Notes: a model not told the origin generated them from the sequence alone. A stretch of DNA of 64,000 nucleotides from Meconema thalassinum (GCA_946902985.2 OX336389.2:169580704-169644703), one strand, 5' to 3'. Counted from the stretch's first letter, positions 29,978 through 40,896 are shown. Made by a program: numbers and translations.

Positions 29978-31499
29978 AGATTGTTAACAGCGTAGTAGAC
30001 TTCACATCTAAATCTGAAAGATTGTCTTTACTAACTATTCAGTGCAAGAATAAGAAGTATACTTTTATAAACTGCCACGCTCCCATCAACGAAGACAACA
30101 AGCAAAACCCCCAGAAAGTGGATGATTTTTGGGATCTTCTGGAAACTGAAATCGCCAGGATACCAGAAAATCACATAAAAATTCTTCTGGGAGATATCAA
30201 CGCACAGATAGGGACAGAGAGAAAATACAGAACCATAGTAGGAGACTACCCAGCACACACGAGGACTAACAATAATGGCGGAAAGACTCCTTGGACTCTG
30301 CAAATCGTTCCAGTTGAGACTAATGTCCACATACTTCCGGAAACTTCCTAGAAAAGCAAAGACCTGGATATCTCCAAATCCCACCCTAGGAGAATTCCAA
30401 CTGGACCACATAGCGATAACCATAACAAGCACCAGAGAGGTGATGAACGTCAAAGTGATCAGAAATGGTGAATCCGATTCGGACCACTACCTCTCCAAAG
30501 TTAAAATCCGCTTTCTCCCATCCAACCAAAGGAACCGCCTACCCAGAATGACCAGATACAACATTAACCGAATAAACATCACAGAAAATATAATTAAGAA
30601 CTTTAGGGAAGAAATCCACACCGTTAACACGAAGAGCTGGCAAGACCTCAGCACGAGGATTAATGGTGCCGCGAAGAAGACACTAGGGCTGGAAAAAAGG
30701 AAACAAGCAATCTGGTGGAACGAAGCATGCGAGGAAGTACTCAAGGAAAGATCTGAGAAATGGAGAATATGGAAATGTTCCAGAACAATTCAGGCGTCAA
30801 AGGAAGGAAACATCCATTATATTTCGATGGTCAAAACGATCATTTGAGAAGGCACAGTTGGAAGACCTTAAAACTAATTTCACCAAAAATAATTCCAAAG
30901 ATTTCTATCAGACCTTTAAGAACAAACTCAGAGGATACCAATCACCAAGTATGAGCTTCAGAAATGAACATGGAAAAATCGGTTTGAACAACCAAGAAAA
31001 CAGCGAGATACTTGCAGATATTTTGATAATCTCTTGAATTGCCCACCACCGACCTCCAAACTAGAACTTCTGCTGCCACTGGAGGACCAAGGAGAGGACT
31101 TACCACCAGTGAAGGAAGAAATTAAGAATGCCTTACGAGGCCTGAAAAACAACAAGGCCAGTGGCGAAGACTCGATAACGGCAGAAATGTTGAAATGGGC
31201 AGAACCGGAAATCCTGGACGACTTACATCAAATATTTCAGACACTATGGGAGACAGAGAAGATACCAGAACAATGGAAAACAGCGTTGATTCACCCCCTC
31301 CATAAGAAAGGGACAAAAAAGACGTCAATAACTATAGAGGCGTCTCCTTACTTTCGGTCGCATATAAAGTCCTTTCAAATATACTCCTGAATAGAATAGA
31401 GGAGACCCTTGATAAACAACTTGGGGAGTACCAAGGAGGGTTCCGAAAAGGTCGCTCCTGCTCAGAGCAGATCTTCAACTTGAAATCAATAATCCGGCA
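29978..31499 (+). pseudogene. LINE endonuclease and RT N-terminal part
   Basis: Translations in successive frames give endonuclease blocks: NSVVDFTSKSERLSLLTIQC, YTFINCHAPINEDNKQNP, IKILLGDINAQIG (catalytic GD.N), TWISPNPTLGEFQLDHIAIT and SDSDHYLSKVKI (catalytic SDH). RT entry follows with NNKASGEDSITAEMLKWA and ALIHPLHKKGTKKTS, then a frame change and GEYQGGFRKGRSCSEQIF. Frameshifts near 30300, 30850 and 31325 make it non-functional. It stops where the Tc1 element entered. Confidence 0.82.
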
Positions 31500-31501
31500 T
31501 A

Positions 31502-32966
31502 CACACATCAAAAAAAGTTTTGCATCACCTCGGTTCCAAGAATTCCGGAACCTTTAAATACAAAGGGAATAGAGATCAACACAAACAACATTTCAGCTCG
31601 TTTTATTGCTCATGAGACCCACACATTGCATGTTGTACCATCATACAGCTAGACTTTCAGCATTTGTGGTCCAGATTGCAGTACACACCACTACCTCTAA
31701 TACCCAGTAGCACGTCCTCTTGCATTGATGCATGCCTGTATTCGTCGTGGCATACTATCCACAAGTTCATCAAGACACTGTTGGTCCAAATTGTCCCACT
31801 CCTCAACGACAATTCGGCGTAAATCTCTCAGAGTGGTTGGTGGGTCAAGACGTCCATAAACAGCCCTTTTCAACATATCCCAGGCATGTTCGATAGGGTT
31901 CATGTCTGGCGAACATGCTGGCCACTGTAGTCGAGCGATGTCGTTATCTTGAAGGAACGCATTCACAAGATGTGCACGATGAGGTCGAGAATTGTCGTCC
32001 ATGAAGACAAATGCCTCTCCAATATTCTGCCGATATGGGTGCACTATGGGTCGGAGGATGTCATTCAGGTATCGTAAAGCCGTTTCGGAGCCTTCCATGA
32101 CCACCAGTGGCGTACGTCGGCCCCACATAATGCCACCCCAAAACATCAGGGAACCACCACCTTGCTGCACTCGCTGGACAGTGTGTCTAAAACGTTCAGC
32201 CTGACCAGGGTGCCTCCAAACACGTCTCCGACGATTGTCTGGTTGAAGGCATATGCGACACTCATCGGTGAAGAGAACGTGATGCCAATTCTGTGGGGTC
32301 CATTCAGCATGTTGTTGGGCCCATCTGTACCGCGCTGCATGGTGTCGGGGTTGCAAAGCTGGACCTCGCCATGGACGTCGGGAGTGAAGTTGCGCATCAT
32401 GCAGCCTATTGCGCACAGTTTGAGTTGAAACACGACGTCCTGTGGCTGAACGAAACGCATTATTCAACATGGTGGCATTGCTGTCAGGATTCCTCCGAGC
32501 GGCAATCCGTAAGTAGCGGTCATCCACTACAGTAGTAGCCCTTGGGCGGCCTGAGCGAGGCCTGTCATCGACAGTTCCTGTATCTCTGTACCTCCTCCAT
32601 GTCCGAACAACATCGCTTTGGTTCACTCTGAGACGCCTGGAAACTTCCCTTGTTGAGAGCCCTTCTTGACACAAAGTAACAATGCGGACGCGATCGAACT
32701 GCGGTATTGACCTTCTAGGCATGGTAGAACTACAGACAACATGAGCAGCGTACCTTCGTCCTGGTGGAATGACTGGAACTGATCGGCTGTCGTACCCCCT
32801 CCGTCTAATAGGCCCTGCTCATGCATGGTTGTTTACATCTTTGAGCAGTTTTAGTGACATCTATGAACAGTCAAAGGGACTGTATCTTGGATACAATATA
32901 CACAGTCAACGTCTATATGCCGGAGATCTGGGAACCGAGGAGATGCAAAACTTTTTTTGATGTGTG
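31502..32966 (-). mobile_element. Tc1-like transposon, intact
   Basis: 1465 bp with TIRs starting CACACATCAAAAAAAGTTTT and running on through CCTCGGTTCC; the right end is the inverted copy with one mismatch seen. It is flanked by TA duplicates (31500-31501, 32967-32968). It contains one uninterrupted transposase gene on the minus strand. The LINE sequence resumes cleanly after the second TA, so this is the youngest layer of the nest. Confidence 0.95.
31697..32722 (-). CDS. Tc1-family transposase, full length
   Basis: 341 residues, the usual Tc1 length, without stops. The start MPRRSIPQFDRVRIVTLCQE has the standard N-terminus. Two helix-turn-helix units follow (about 10-55 LSTREVSRRLRVNQSDVVRT and about 62-115) with a GRPR-like hinge (RSGRPRATT). 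The DDE_3 catalytic domain has FTDECR (first Asp near 152), FMDDNSRPH (second Asp) and SPDMNPIEHAWD with the Glu 34 residues further on, hence DD34E. It ends INARGRATGY. The enzyme would bind the TIRs, excise the element and reinsert it at TA. ECRI replaces the more usual ESRF after the first Asp. Activity is possible but untested. Confidence 0.93.
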   Translation of the reverse strand: MPRRSIPQFDRVRIVTLCQEGLSTREVSRRLRVNQSDVVRTWRRYRDTGTVDDRPRSGRPRATTVVDDRYLRIAARRNPDSNATMLNNAFRSATGRRVSTQTVRNRLHDAQLHSRRPWRGPALQPRHHAARYRWAQQHAEWTPQNWHHVLFTDECRICLQPDNRRRRVWRHPGQAERFRHTVQRVQQGGGSLMFWGGIMWGRRTPLVVMEGSETALRYLNDILRPIVHPYRQNIGEAFVFMDDNSRPHRAHLVNAFLQDNDIARLQWPACSPDMNPIEHAWDMLKRAVYGRLDPPTTLRDLRRIVVEEWDNLDQQCLDELVDSMPRRIQACINARGRATGY

Positions 32967-32968
32967 TA

Positions 32969-34176
32969 GAATGCTGAGCTCCAAAAAATTGTAATATCTT
33001 TCATAGATTTCAAAAAGGCTTTTGACTCGGTGGACAGAGAAACCCTGGATGGTATCATTCGAGAATTCAGGGTAAAACCCAAGTTGGCCAACATAATCAA
33101 AGATACATTAACAGGCACAAGATCCAAAGTGAAGTTCATGGGAGAACTGTCCCGGTCGTTTGAAATCAAGATGGGTGTAAGACAAGGCGACGGACTTTCA
33201 CCAATACTTTTCAACTGCATCCTGGAAAAGATCGTACGAATGAGGGAACTCAGAGCTTATAAATCAAGCAATAAGGCCGATCTGCTTAGGGAGGAAATCA
33301 GGAGGGATTAAAGTCAACTGTTGGGCCTTTGCAGATGATTTTGCGATACTCTCGGAAAGCCCAAGGGAAGCGATCACTCAGATTAACCTCTTAGAAAAGA
33401 TCGCCAGTAAGACGGGACTCAGGATCTCGATAGAGAAAGCAAAATTCATGATAAATGACGCACAAAAACCGACAATCCTTGAAACGGAGATAGGGCGGAT
33501 TCAGAGAGTAAAGAAATTTAAATATCTCGGTGAAACGATACAGGACAATGGTCTAGAGAAAGCTGTGGTAGGCGATAGGATCTCAAAAATGGAGAGAGCG
33601 TATGGGCTTACCTAAAACATCTATAACAAGAAATGCATATCCTGGAACGCCAAAATAAAGCACTACGACACTGAATGCCTGTACGCCTGTGAATGCCTTT
33701 CAATGAACTATAGGTTAGAGAAGTTGGAGGTTCTGGAAAGGAGAATCCTCCGGAAAATCATGGGCCCAATCCAGACAGAAACAGGATGGAAACTTCGGAG
33801 CAACGCCGAAGTCTACCAGAATGTAGAAAGAATCTCGGCGACCATGAGGAAACGGAGGCTAATATTTCTTGGACACATGTACAGATTGGACAAATCCAGA
33901 TTAACCAAGCAGTTGTTTGACTACTTCTGGAACAAAAAAAAAACAACAACATCATGGATTAAAGAAACTCGGAAAGACCTTGAGAGATCTAACATCCAGG
34001 AGGCCCAAATATTGGAAAGGGATACGTTTCGAAACAGGATACACAATTTGGTCCGGTTTCATGACGAGAGACGAGCTACAAAGACCGGAAGAGCTTGGAC
34101 GGCCGAACAACGGCAGCATCACAGCAATCACATGAAGGAGTACTGGAGACAGAGGAAATTACAACTAAAACAGTGA
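32969..34176 (+). pseudogene. LINE RT core and C-terminal part
   Basis: After the Tc1 insertion the LINE resumes with VISFIDFKKAFDSVDRETLD (catalytic F.D.KKAFD), MGVRQGDGLSPILFNCILEK, a frame change near 33300, and WAFADDFAILSESPREA with catalytic FADD. The C-terminal region follows: YLGETIQDNG, LERRILRKIMGPIQTETGWK, LIFLGHMYRLDKSRL. It ends with a basic segment AWTAEQRQHHSNHMKEYWRQ. Stops near 33309 and 33615 inactivate it. The C-terminal WT.eqr..hs..mkeYW pattern matches the fragment at 40897-41124. Confidence 0.85.
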
Positions 34177-34215
34177 AATTGTAGCGTGATCCTAAGTAGG
34201 TCAATTCGCAAGTAA

Positions 34216-34618
34216 AAAAAAGAAAAAAGTGACAAAAATGAAAGCAAAGAAGGTCAGGAAACAACTCGTCCTTCAGACGGTGAAAGCGTTGTGAACCTCA
34301 AGCAGGATGACAGTGATTTTGATTGTGCCGAGTCACTCTCTTCAAATGAAAATGAAGAAGACAGAAACAGTAACCATATTATCACACAAAATATGATTCA
34401 TGAAGGAAGCCGGATTTCTGTTAAATATGAAGGACATCTCTACCCGTGTTTAGTTGTAAAGATATCCGCTGATGGGGTAGTAGTGAAATGTATGGAAAAG
34501 GCTCAGAAGTATTTCCGATGGACCCTACAGTGATATTCACAAGATTATTAAGGAACCAAAGAAGATGCGAAGAGGGTTGTTTCGCGTTCCTGAACTTTGT
34601 CAGCTTGTCGATATATAG
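34216..34618 (+). pseudogene. Pogo/jerky-like transposase C-terminus, part 2
   Basis: Resumes after the LINE tail: an acidic run (DDSDFDCAESLSSNENEEDR), then MIHEGSRISVKYEGHLYPCL and VVKCMEKAQKYFRW. After a one-base frame change near 34520 it continues with KKMRRGLFRVPELCQL to TAG 34616-34618. The 'G..v.VkYEG..yPG.v' fold and the final 'rG.F.VPEl' are the tail seen in many insect transposase-derived proteins. It is the same gene as 29665-29965, separated by the LINE. Confidence 0.6.
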
Positions 34619-34905
34619 ACTTCATTTAAGAGCTTATGACGTGTTTGTAACTTTCACCAAGTAAAATAAGGAAAATTTGTGTTTATTTGATAATTATTCC
34701 ATCATTTCAGTTTGCCCACTTAAGGTCGGGCAAAGTGAAATATTGCCTCCATGCAGAAAAATGAGGATATCAGTTAGGTGTGATTACTTGCATCATTCAT
34801 CACTATTGAGTCTTACATGTCATTCACACACATGTCAAATAAGTATGACTTTATTTTGGATCACATTCAAACATTAACTATGTCACTTTGCCCACCCTTC
34901 CCCTA

Positions 34906-35054
34906 CTTAAAAATAGATAGACCATTTGGATGACAGCTAAGAGGCAATAAGGTGGCCTCAAGAGGGCAATTTAGGTACCATTAAGGTGGTAGCAAAGGGT
35001 AAGGAGGTAATAATGGGAATCTTGTCTCCTTACAAAGTGGCAGTTAATGAGACA
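34906..35054 (+). repeat. ~210-bp tandem repeat, continuation
   Basis: The same GGTGGCAGTTAAG / AAGGTGGTAGCAAAGGGTAAGGAGGTAATAA words as at 27970-29297, resuming directly after the pogo-like element and ending at the family A insertion. Confidence 0.7.
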
Positions 35055-35065
35055 AGTATAATGAG

Positions 35066-35784
35066 CTGATGATGATAATTGTTGTATTAAGGGGCCTAAC
35101 ATCTAGGTTATCGGCCCCTAATGGTTTGGGTGATAGTGAAAGATGAGATGAGAATGAAAACTATAACTAATACTAACTACAAACTTAAACACTAGAAGAA
35201 GAAATGGTAAACAAATAAAGGACAGGAAGAAAAGAAATGCCCTCAACCCTCAAAGTATGTGGATTGAGTGGCATGGAATGAAGGAGAGCCATGAAAGGCA
35301 GATAGGAAAGGGAAAGAGGAGAGGGCCCGCCCCATGGTCAGAGGAAAAGGGGACAAAACGGACCCAGCACAGGAATCACTCGGGGTCGCCAAATCCCAAA
35401 CTCACCAGCCGTGAGCCCTTGAGGGTGTAGCACTATCCAGGGTGCACCAGAAGTGGTGGGGACTACATACACCATGCCTCCTTGAGGGCCTTGTGCAGAA
35501 GGCAGGAGATAACATGAAAAGAAAAAGAAGGCTGACCCCTTGAAGAATGAAGGTATCAGGAAAGATGAGACAAGGGCCAATTAAGGCAGGAAAGTAAAAG
35601 ACTCCGTAGGCCTCGGATACCCTAATACCGTCGGGGTCGGAAGAGAACAAGAGCTGACCAAGATAGGTCGACAGGAAAGAAGACGGAGAGGAGCCCGGCA
35701 CCAGTAAGTGGAAGCAATGCCGGACTCAGCTGGGGTACCGTGGTCTCCAACCCATGTCCCACTAGATGTGAGCCCCTGGGGAGG
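35066..35784 (-). mobile_element. Family A element, near full length
   Basis: About 719 bp. Minus strand starts CTCCCCAGGGGCTCACATC and ends with an (ATC)n tail. Flanks AGTATAATGAG (35055-35065) and AGTATATGAG (35785-35794) form an imperfect duplication. No ORF, and no clear pol III box B. Long blocks are shared with 53712-54410 in inverted orientation and with 14909-16825. Confidence 0.88.
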
Positions 35785-35794
35785 AGTATATGAG

Positions 35795-36505
35795 GTATTA
35801 GGTCATAATGAAATTACATTAATTTTAAAACTAACCTTTCTACTTGTCTGGAAGTACAATATCAGTTTAGTGATATTCAAAAAATAATATGTTATACACT
35901 AAATGGCACCGACCAACAATAAAAACAGACAAGAGGTCAAAATTTCCATAATAATGTGTGTATCATACTTAATAACTACTTACCGTACTATAGAAGAATC
36001 CCTCGGAAGGATCATATGGAACCCTTCTACACTTTTATATTTGCAATATCCACAGCTGATCAATAAATACAGTATATGCACCATAGCATGTGTTCGATCT
36101 TTCCTGCGAAGTCGGATCAATGAATTTGCCGCCTGATGGCCCGATAACAACACCAAACTAATTTGTAAACTAGGGCAGTGATATTACCTCAAAACGGCGT
36201 GATAATGATCCCAAATATCCACGTAAACTAGGGATAATAAGGCTGAAGAGACACACAGAGGTTTTAGCAGACTGGGCCACATAATTGGCCACCTATTTGC
36301 CAAAGATTTTCCTAATTAGGCTATCATTTGCTCTCGGTGAAGGAGTGGTTTTCAAAGCCTCCTGCATACTTTCAAACCTTATTAACACACACAGCTGTTA
36401 ATGGAAGCGACAAATTACGAACATATGATAGATAAGCTATCAATTTCAGTTCCTACATATATATCTTATTATGATGTATTCCTTTTAATATTTAAATAAT
36501 AATAG
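35795..36505. other. No gene seen
   Basis: AT-rich DNA. The start (TAATGAAATTACATTAATTT) resembles 28496-28515 in the tandem repeat, so the first ~100 bp may still belong to it. Nothing else recognised. Confidence 0.4.
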
Positions 36506-36509
36506 TATT

Positions 36510-36805
36510 AACAACAACAACCACACCCAATGGTACTACAGGCCATGAAGGGCTTTGGCCTACCAAGTGACCGCTGCCCAGCCTTTCACCCCAACAGATT
36601 GCGTTGTGGGGTGATGTGTGGTCAGCGTGTTGGGTCCCCTTGACAGTTAATCTTGGTTTCCGTGACAGGGTCACTAGCTCACTGTCAGACAGCTACTGTA
36701 TTGTCCTCGCGAGGCTGAGTGCACCCTGTTCTAGCCCTAACGGAGCCGGGAATCGAACCTCGGGCCTCCAGGCGAGAGAAAGGTGCACGACCAACACAAT
36801 AAGAA
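36510..36805 (-). repeat. tRNA-derived SINE, reverse copy of the 28.6-kb SINE
   Basis: The minus strand reads CTCTCGCCTGGAGGCC, box B GAGGTTCGATTCCCGG, CTGTCTGACAGTGAG, CTGGGCAGCGG and CCCTTCATGGCC, in the order found at 28614-28920. The head is degraded. Confidence 0.85.
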
Positions 36806-36974
36806 CAACAATTAAAAAAAACAACAAACAAAATAATAATGTAGTTTATTTACAAGTAAGGACTATCCCCTGGTGGCAAACTAATAGACAGTCGGTCAAC
36901 ACGATTGTACCCAATTGTGATGGGTTATTCCCTAATCCTGAATAAAATATACATGAGATTAATAAATAAACTTG

Positions 36975-37013
36975 GATGACCAGTTTCGATCGTCAAGTGA
37001 TCATCATCAGATC
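36975..37013 (-). ncRNA. Hammerhead ribozyme motif in Penelope-like fragment
   Basis: Minus strand: GAU, CUGAUGA (37004-37010), an extra U, helix II GAUC/GAUC with a 7-base loop, GAAA (36984-36987), two-pair helix III AC-UG-GU, triplet GUC (36978-36980), then AUC pairing back to GAU in helix I. The core is fully conserved. Helix I is only three pairs before an internal loop. One extra base lies between core and helix II, as in the 15.9-kb motif. Confidence 0.72.
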
Positions 37014-37329
37014 TATTACACTTAGGCTATTAAATCTATGTCGAAAAGTATGGGTTTTACAATATGTACAATTATTTAGTTGCAGTATTAGTTAAAATAC
37101 TGCAACTAGTCAATATTTGTTAATTATTGTCTCTGTGATGTTTTGTTAAGGTAGGCTACTGATAGTGGTGATTGACCTCCAAATTTGCTTGCTTAGTGTG
37201 AATATGTGATTATTGTTAAATGGTCAGGTCAGATTATATTGTACAGGCTACTTACCTGGATGAGTTGTATGCAGTCCGGATGAGAACAGTCAACTGGGGG
37301 AGTTTCCTGTTCGCGACGATCTAATTTAG

Positions 37330-37368
37330 GATTATGCATTTCGACTGTCAAGTGGTCATCATCGGATG
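37330..37368 (-). ncRNA. Degenerate hammerhead-like motif
   Basis: Homologous to 36975-37013 but with CCGAUGA instead of CUGAUGA, and GAAAUGCAUA after helix II (GAC/GUC). The changed core U and poor helix I predict an inactive ribozyme. Confidence 0.5.
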
Positions 37369-37380
37369 GGTTGAGGTTTA

Positions 37381-37874
37381 AATTTATATACCTACAAATA
37401 TTATCTGTGTGGTATAATAAACATAGTATAATGGGTCTGGTTGATGTTTATTCACAGTTTGAATATCGTTACGTAAGGTTAGTTTGTTTTATAAGGGTTT
37501 GTGAATGTATTATGAATGTATATAAAGTTAGAACACACAATATAACAAATAATAAAATTAGAACATATATTTTAATTCTATTATGTATATGGTTACTTAT
37601 CTCAGCATAGCCGTTGGTTGTACAGATTTTACGCCCTCGCATGTCTACTCCCGAGTTGCTATGGTGTGCATCAGTCTGAACATCGTTGTGCATGGCATAT
37701 GGAAGCAGAAGTTGTAACTAACTGATTTAAAGGAACTGAGGCTGGAATGACTTACAAAAGTGATGTATGTTATGGATTCTGGAACTATTCTCTTTACTAT
37801 TGCAGGCCATTTAACCCCATCTGCCACAGTTTAGGCAATGCCCATATATGCTTGCCATTGGTCTTTAAGATGGG
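37381..37874. other. No gene seen
   Basis: AT-rich sequence, possibly further Penelope-like DNA, with no motif I can name. Confidence 0.35.
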
Positions 37875-38060
37875 ATAGGAACCTACAATACTGCCTGCTT
37901 TGAGGCCTCTAATTGTCACCTTATTTTTCCCTTAGTAGCACTCAGCTGCCACTTAGATACCACCAAAAACTTTTTGCATTAATTGCCACCTTATTTCCTC
38001 CTTACTGCCACCTAAACCCTTGTGTGCTGCTCTATTTCCCCCTTGTCCTTTGCTGCCGCT
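37875..38060 (-). repeat. Reversed patch of the GGTGGCAG repeat
   Basis: CACCTTATTTCCTCCTTACT, GCCACCTAAACCC and similar are reverse complements of words in the 27970-29297 array. Confidence 0.6.
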
Positions 38061-38084
38061 TTATATTTTTGCCAGGGATCGTAC

Positions 38085-38455
38085 CCTGTGGCAGTGGTAA
38101 GGTAGCTAAACATTCTCATATCGGGAGTTGTCGCTTCATTTTGGTCATCAGCTCTGTACACTTGGGTGTGTATAGAATTTGTATGATAACCTTTGTCATT
38201 ATGGTGTCTGTAGCAGTGTGTGTATATTCAATCAGGAAGAAGTTGGCTGTGGCCCAGAGTGCATAAAGTAGAAGTGGGAAACCACGGAAAACTACTTCTA
38301 GGATGGCTGAGGTCAGAACCCACCTCTCCTTAGTTTTGCCTCACGAGGCTGAATGTATCCCATTCCAACCTTCAGAACAGAAATAAAGAGGTGAGAATCA
38401 AACCCCGACCTGAGGTGTGACAGCCAAGAATGATAGTCACTACACCACGAGGTGG
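38085..38455 (-). repeat. SINE family B copy
   Basis: Minus strand: box A-like CTCGTGGTGTAGTGACTATC, box B-like GGGGTTTGATTCTC, then GAGGCAAAACTAAGGAGAGG, GTGGTTTCCCACTTC and the 3' part (ATACACACACTGCTACAGAC). Same order as 42740-43165. Confidence 0.8.
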
Positions 38456-40530
38456 TTGTTATGGGAAGTAATCCACATTTAATCCTTTTAGGCAACATCA
38501 GGCACAAGAATAGAGGTACCTACTAGAAGGCTGATTTTAATTCGTTTTCTTAGATTTCTGCACTGGCAATATTCGCATTTGAAATGACGTCATGTGCTGT
38601 TAAAGATTGAAATCACCGTTTACAAAATATGAGGCCTAGCATTGAATTTCAGGTCTTTTCGTAAAGAGTATGGGATTAATCAGTGATTATCGATGTTAGA
38701 ACTTATGGTGCATGTTCAAATTGGGCGCATTGCGTTATATCAATAGTATATCGATTCATAATTATCGATAACCATGACCCAATAAGAAACCTGCACTGTA
38801 CTCAATGTCACCAAACTAGCAATTCGGTAGACCTGGTGGTATTTAAATAATTCTCAACAAGTTACCATAACGCACGTTTCTATGCCTCAAATTAGGATTC
38901 GGTGAACTCGCACAGTACATGTTTTTTTTTTAAATAATATTTGAATTCAGCGATTTTTCCATCACTACTTACCCTTATTCGTAAAATGTAGTTGGGAGCA
39001 CTGCTGGTGGCAGATGGTCTGTGGATGACTAGAGAACCTAGCCTATTTCGGAAAAAGTAATAAATAAATAATAAACATAATGGGGCACAGCCTCGCTTAC
39101 ATTGATATTTGGAGGTTATATATTATAAGCATTTCATGAAAGGCATACACATTCACTAAATACAAAATCTGGTTTATACTATTTCGTTTGGCTACACTAG
39201 GTTTGGAGAGAATTATGAAGGTTAGGACGTCCTCTTATGTATTTCTAAACGTGACATATGGCACTGATTCTTGTGCAGTACGTTGATATTATCCGGTTAT
39301 CAGCTGAAGTGGGTAATCGCCAAAGAGTGATGGATTGTCGCCATCTCCTCTCCAGTAGTTGCCGTGTGTCTACCTCAAGTACTCCCGTGAGTGGTTTCTA
39401 TGTGTTCGGTACTTACGGAGTTTGAGTATCCCGGGGCGGTTACGTAGCAGTGGGTGGTTTAAAAAGGACCTGTGTGCAGCAGCACGCTGCATACATCACT
39501 CGAACAGCTGAGCTGAGTATCGTAACCCACAATTTGGCTGACAGGTTACGAGGACGTCTTGCTAAGTTGCTGTTACCTACTCGGTGCCAGGGGCAGCGTA
39601 GCAGAAATAAGAAAACAGTTAAGTATCTCTGACTTAACATTGCTATCTAACGCTAGTTACGGTGTGCGAATGTATTATTCAATTGTATGCAAATGAATAA
39701 TGCAAATGTGATGAATCGGAAGCTGTTTTAATATTATTATGGTATACTTATGTGTATACTAGGCTTGATCCTCTGGAACGGAGGGTTATTTCTTGACCCA
39801 CGGAAGCTGTGTATAGTTTTTAACACTATGTCAATACAGTATGTTGGAATCATCATTGTTATCCTACCCATTTAAAATTGTGTGAATTTTCAAAAAAAAA
39901 AAAAACTGTCGGTGTACAATTAACATAGGATCTTGTCATTGCGCTCAGGGTCCGCTCCAGGGGTTAACCAGTGCACACAATGGTCTCACTTCTCGCGAGT
40001 TTCACATGCGGTTGTATGGCAATCTACTGAATACTCTTTCTGAAGAGCATAACAACTGGGTTGTCGTAGGCTTTATTCAAGACACCTTGGTTTAAATCCC
40101 GGTCACCATTGTATAAATTTGAATTGAATGACAGCCAGGACTGCGACTCGGATTCCAGATAAAACGTTGTCCTGTGACTTAATTTATCTGTTAAAGAGTA
40201 AGTTAGTGATGGAAAGAAACGAAATTTTTGGGAATAAGAATGGGATAGGTATATTTCTTTGTCACCCTCCCTCCAAGAAAATTTTAAAATATATGCGGGG
40301 GGCAGGGGAAGACAATGAGGATTTAGTTGCTCTGAATGAAGTTCATACTGTTACATGCATTCATTCTAACACAATCCTAGATTATATTGGTAATCCATTT
40401 GGATTTTTCACTTTGATTGCAATTTTGTTTGTGAACACACTAGCAGTTTCATTGTCTCTGAAAACTTCTGGGAGGCTTCTTTCCCCCACTTTTTCTCACA
40501 AATGACTTGTGAGCAAACTCCTATGGTAAA
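38456..40530. other. Long stretch with no recognised element
   Basis: About 2 kb of unique-looking DNA. A poly-A run lies at 39892-39905. The 125-codon frame at 40128-40505 (begins MTARTATRIPDKTLSCDLIY) matches nothing I know. It ends in a hydrophobic segment GFFTLIAILFVNTLAVSL that could span a membrane, but chance cannot be excluded. Confidence 0.35.
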
Positions 40531-40745
40531 ACTTCACAAGAGGGTTTCACAATGGTTTTGCCTAGACCAATATTTTCGTCCAGACCAATGTTGCATTGAT
40601 AGCGCGGCCCTGTGGGCCGCGTTAGCTAATAGATAACACCCCTGGTTTTTGTCACGCACAGTGGGGGAAGTCACGCATCAATAATCGTTATCCAGGCCAA
40701 TAGTTTTGCCTTTTATTTCATGTCGTGAAACCCTCTCGTAAAGAA
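40531..40745. repeat. Imperfect inverted repeat with central GC hairpin
   Basis: GAGGGTTTCACAATG near 40540 returns as GTGAAACCCTCTC near 40727. In the centre GCGGCCC-TGT-GGGCCGC (40604-40620) is a perfect 7-bp hairpin. MITE-like, but without a clear target duplicate. Confidence 0.4.
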
Positions 40746-40896
40746 TTAATACTCCTATTAGTGTTCTCCATATACAGCAAGCGTCGGGCCTTGCACCGCA
40801 CAAGACGAAAAGAATCACAATTTATGCTACCGATACCTGTTAATAGGCTGTTGCATGTAGTAATGTTCAACTCTTCTTCTTCTTTATCGTTTAGGC

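Larger units (their letters stand above)
29966..34213 (+). mobile_element. LINE with endonuclease/RT, 5'-truncated, split by Tc1
   Basis: Enters within the endonuclease domain and ends in an A-rich tail (34214-34229). The coding region is disrupted by stops and by a complete Tc1-like element (31502-32966). A 3' fragment of a related LINE lies at 40897-41124 on the minus strand. It sits inside the pogo-like element. Confidence 0.85.
29300..34903 (+). mobile_element. Pogo/jerky-like transposon, split by a LINE
   Basis: TIRs: GGGAAGGTCGGGCAATGTGA at 29300 and, reversed from the right end, GGGGAAGGGTGGGCAAAGTG (34884-34903), both flanked by TA (29298-29299, 34904-34905). Sub-terminal GGGCAAAGTGAAAT-like words recur (29584, 29612 reversed, 34732), as transposase binding sites often do. 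Remaining coding sequence is the transposase C-terminus (29665-29965 and 34216-34618). Without the LINE the element would be about 1.35 kb, so it was already internally deleted. Confidence 0.75.
36889..37380 (-). mobile_element. Penelope-like element fragment
   Basis: Ends with CAGTCGGTCAACACGATTGT (as plus strand), related to 25709-25820. The minus strand carries a good hammerhead core (36975-37013) and a second, mutated one (37330-37368) 355 bp upstream. No RT is present. The boundary on the right is a guess. Confidence 0.6.
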
